From: an uncultured Clostridia bacterium
Lineage (GTDB): Bacteria; Bacillota; Clostridia; UBA1381
Length of the DNA stretch: 14,014 nucleotides
Direction of reading: 5' to 3'
Assembly (NCBI GenBank): GCA_910579415.1
Contig: CAJTUY010000010.1
Span: 1,879-15,892 of the forward strand
The notes beneath the pieces were generated by a model. It worked only from the letters and a program-made list of their open reading frames with translations. It was not told the DNA's origin and did not search any database. Position numbers and translations under genes: made by a program. Each line of letters opens with the position of its first letter. The first letter of the stretch is position 1. This document shows, piece after piece, positions 12,451 through 14,014 of the stretch.

Positions 12451-12642
12451 GCAAACTTCAAGATGTACCGTACTTCACGCAAAATAAAACGTCCGATAAT
12501 ATTTACGACCACAGAGGAAAAGGCACAGGAGATTATAGGCAATGCGCCGCAGATATATGAAAAAACAATTTCCATCACAGACGAGGTGGGCGAAGTCAAA
12601 AATATTATAAATTACCGTCAATATAATAAAGCCAAGAAATAA
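12442..12642 (+). CDS. Rep C-terminal part in -1 frame
   Basis: The frame is open from 12403 to 12642. Read from the slippery site it gives KKAIIKGARLAMYPANFKMY and then RTSRKIKRPIIF, which is the kind of sequence that normally follows the HUH core in this Rep group. It ends INYRQYNKAKK. Joined by a -1 shift, the protein would be about 307 residues, a normal family length. If it is instead translated alone from the ATG at 12442 (AAGG lies 6 bases upstream), it would be a 66-residue protein. I think the fused product or a recent one-base frameshift is more likely than an independent gene. Confidence 0.65.
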   Translation: MYPANFKMYRTSRKIKRPIIFTTTEEKAQEIIGNAPQIYEKTISITDEVGEVKNIINYRQYNKAKK

Positions 12643-12696
12643 CGGACTTGCCACAACTCATATAATATATCAGTTTATTGTGAGGAGGTTTTAACA

Positions 12697-12834
12697 ATGA
12701 CAGAAAATGCAATTTGCAAGAGCGTTTTTAAGAACGGAACAAACTTTACAACAACAACCCAATTCACGAGAAAATGGATTGAACTGATAAATTTATCAGA
12801 AAAAAATAAATCGGTGAAATTAGGTGATAAATAA
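12697..12834 (+). CDS. Small element protein of unknown function (45 residues)
   Basis: This short gene has a strong GAGGAGG 8-9 bases before its ATG. It encodes MTENAICKSVFKNGTNFTTT, then QFTRKWIELINLSEKNKS, and ends KLGDK. It is hydrophilic, with no membrane segment and no cysteine pair. It sits between rep and the serine recombinase, a position often taken by tiny excision-directing or accessory proteins in serine-integrase elements. That makes a recombination directionality factor one possibility, purely from position. The ribosome site and compact spacing support it as real. Confidence 0.7.
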   Translation: MTENAICKSVFKNGTNFTTTTQFTRKWIELINLSEKNKSVKLGDK

Positions 12835-12862
12835 TGACAAATTTTTTTCTTTATGATATAAT
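12834..12862 (+). promoter_or_regulatory. Promoter of the serine recombinase
   Basis: ATGACA (12834-12839, 5/6) and a perfect TATAAT (12857-12862) are 17 bases apart, and TGA before the -10 gives an extended -10. The first base overlaps the stop codon of the 45-residue gene. The recombinase can thus be transcribed independently of the repressed upstream genes. Confidence 0.75.
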
Positions 12863-12905
12863 ACATACAGAAACGGTTTGTCCTATCTCAAAGGAGATAT
12901 GATAA

Positions 12906-14014
12906 ATGAAAAAAGTAGCTATTTATTGCCGCTTATCCGAAGAAGATAGAGACAAACAATTTGAAACCGACGATAGCAAGAGCATACAAAATCAAAAAAC
13001 TATGCTTTTGCAATATGCAATGGAACAGGGGTGGGAACTCTACAATATTTACAGTGATGATGATTACACGGGAGCGGACAGAAAACGTCCCGAATTTAAT
13101 CGTCTGCTTCAGGACGCGGAGCAGAAAAAATTTAATATTGTATTATGCAAAACTCAATCACGTTTTACGCGTGAGCTTGAATTAGTCGAGAAGTACATAC
13201 ACGGACTTTTCCCGATTTGGGATATCAGATTTGTAAGCATTGTTGACAATGCCGATACTGATAATAAGGGAAATAAAAAGTCAAGGCAAATAAACGGTCT
13301 TGTAAACGAGTGGTACTTAGAGGATATGTCCGAAAACATTAAAAGTGTTTTGACGAGCAGACGGCAAAACGGTTTCCATATTGGAGCGTTTGCGCTTTAC
13401 GGATATAAGAAAGATCCCGACAATAAAGGTCATTTGATTATTGATGAGGAAGCCGCCGAAGTAGTCAGAGAAGTATTTACTTTGTTTTCGCAAGGCTATG
13501 GCAAGACTGCTATTGCGCGTATGCTAAATGACAAAGGAATACCCAACCCGACAGAGTATAAACGCTTAAAGGGTTTAAGGTATCAGCAACCCAAAAGCCG
13601 AAACAGTACTCTGTGGAAATATTTTGCTATTTCCGATATGTTGACGAATGAAATTTATATTGGAAATATGGTACAAGGCAAGTATGGGAGCATATCTTAT
13701 AAGACTAAGCAGAATAAGCCGCGCCCGCGTGAACAATGGTATGTTGTCAACGGAACGCACGAGCCTATTATAGATATGGACTTATGGAACAGAGTGCAAG
13801 CAATGGTTAAGGAACGCACCAAGCCTTTCTCTGTGGGTACGATTGGACTGTTTGCGAGAAAGGCAAAATGCGCTCATTGCGGTTATGTTATGCGTTCAAG
13901 TAAAAGCAAGGGCAAGTATTATTTGCAATGCGCGAATAAACACGTTGCAAAGGACGCTTGCACAGGTTCTTTCATCTCGGTTGAACGATTAGAAAAAATG
14001 GTTATTGACGAATT
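12906..14014 (+). CDS. Large serine recombinase/integrase (3' end outside window)
   Basis: 369 codons are visible and the frame is still open at the window edge. The N-terminal resolvase domain (about 1-145) begins VAIYCRLSEEDRDK, with the nucleophile S11, and includes QSRFTREL (85-92). A Recombinase domain follows (about 158-265; SRRQNGFHIGAFALYGYKKD). Next is a zinc ribbon with C322, C325, C342 and C352 (CAHCG...QCANK...AC). Large serine integrases insert and, with a helper factor, excise mobile elements at short att sites. Typical length is 450-560 residues, so roughly 100-190 residues are cut off here. AAAGGAGAT lies before the ATG. It has its own promoter. Confidence 0.95.
   Translation, partial: MKKVAIYCRLSEEDRDKQFETDDSKSIQNQKTMLLQYAMEQGWELYNIYSDDDYTGADRKRPEFNRLLQDAEQKKFNIVLCKTQSRFTRELELVEKYIHGLFPIWDIRFVSIVDNADTDNKGNKKSRQINGLVNEWYLEDMSENIKSVLTSRRQNGFHIGAFALYGYKKDPDNKGHLIIDEEAAEVVREVFTLFSQGYGKTAIARMLNDKGIPNPTEYKRLKGLRYQQPKSRNSTLWKYFAISDMLTNEIYIGNMVQGKYGSISYKTKQNKPRPREQWYVVNGTHEPIIDMDLWNRVQAMVKERTKPFSVGTIGLFARKAKCAHCGYVMRSSKSKGKYYLQCANKHVAKDACTGSFISVERLEKMVIDE

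Noticed and set aside
12400..12642. Rep C-terminal part as a separate gene
   Set aside because: Its frame has no independent strong ribosome site and reads as the missing end of Rep, with a slippery heptamer exactly at the junction. Kept as a frame-split product instead.
10047..14014. Filamentous-phage (inovirus) prophage
   Set aside because: The Rep type and the ATPase with membrane spans recall inoviruses. However, no small coat proteins or pIII-like gene are present, and the ATPase resembles FtsK/TcpA more than Zot.
1..14014. CRISPR array, tRNA, rRNA or known riboswitch
   Set aside because: I saw no regularly spaced repeats, no cloverleaf-like sequence with tRNA box motifs, and no conserved riboswitch core in the intergenic regions.

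Overview
The window looks like a chromosome segment from a spore-forming member of the Clostridia. The evidence is a spore-coat cotJ operon, a SleB-type cortex-lytic enzyme, strong AGGAGG-type ribosome binding sites, and moderately AT-rich DNA. I cannot name a genus from it. An intracellular GH51 arabinofuranosidase suggests a plant-polysaccharide-using (gut or rumen-like) lifestyle, but that is inference.

Left part (1-4900), probably host chromosome. A small XRE regulator and a DUF6514-like protein (160-590) end at a bidirectional terminator. Facing them on the minus strand is a run of genes read from 3863 down to 619: GH51 arabinofuranosidase, a DUF6171-like Cys-rich protein, a ComF-family phosphoribosyltransferase, SleB, and a possible 30-residue membrane peptide. 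Divergent from this run is cotJA-cotJB-cotJC (4025-4901), three overlapping genes. CotJC stops at 140 residues, about 50 short of the family length, and no terminator follows it.

Middle part (4900-9840), accessory DNA. It holds a Phd/YefM-RelE/ParE toxin-antitoxin pair with its own promoter and operator. Next come two minus-strand genes for secreted or lipid-anchored proteins sharing a copper-amine-oxidase-N-type 'stalk' domain, then a divergent small XRE regulator with a repeated candidate operator around their promoter. A second, larger XRE-type repressor follows on the minus strand.

Right part (9840-14014), replication, transfer and integration module of a small mobile element. A 117-residue protein of unknown function is followed by a membrane-anchored FtsK/TcpA-like ATPase, a GC-rich hairpin cluster (candidate origin), and an HUH rolling-circle replication initiator. 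A 45-residue protein and a large serine recombinase that runs off the window complete it. The rep gene is split in two frames exactly at an A_AAA_AAG slippery heptamer, so the full protein (about 307 residues) may be made by -1 frameshifting.

The most interesting reading joins both ends. cotJC is cut off in its conserved core at about 4884, and a large serine recombinase lies at the far end of the accessory DNA. This is the layout expected if a roughly 10 kb element sits inside cotJC, as skin does in sigK. The missing cotJC 3' part would then lie just past the recombinase, outside this window. That is a hypothesis and can be tested directly from the flanking sequence.
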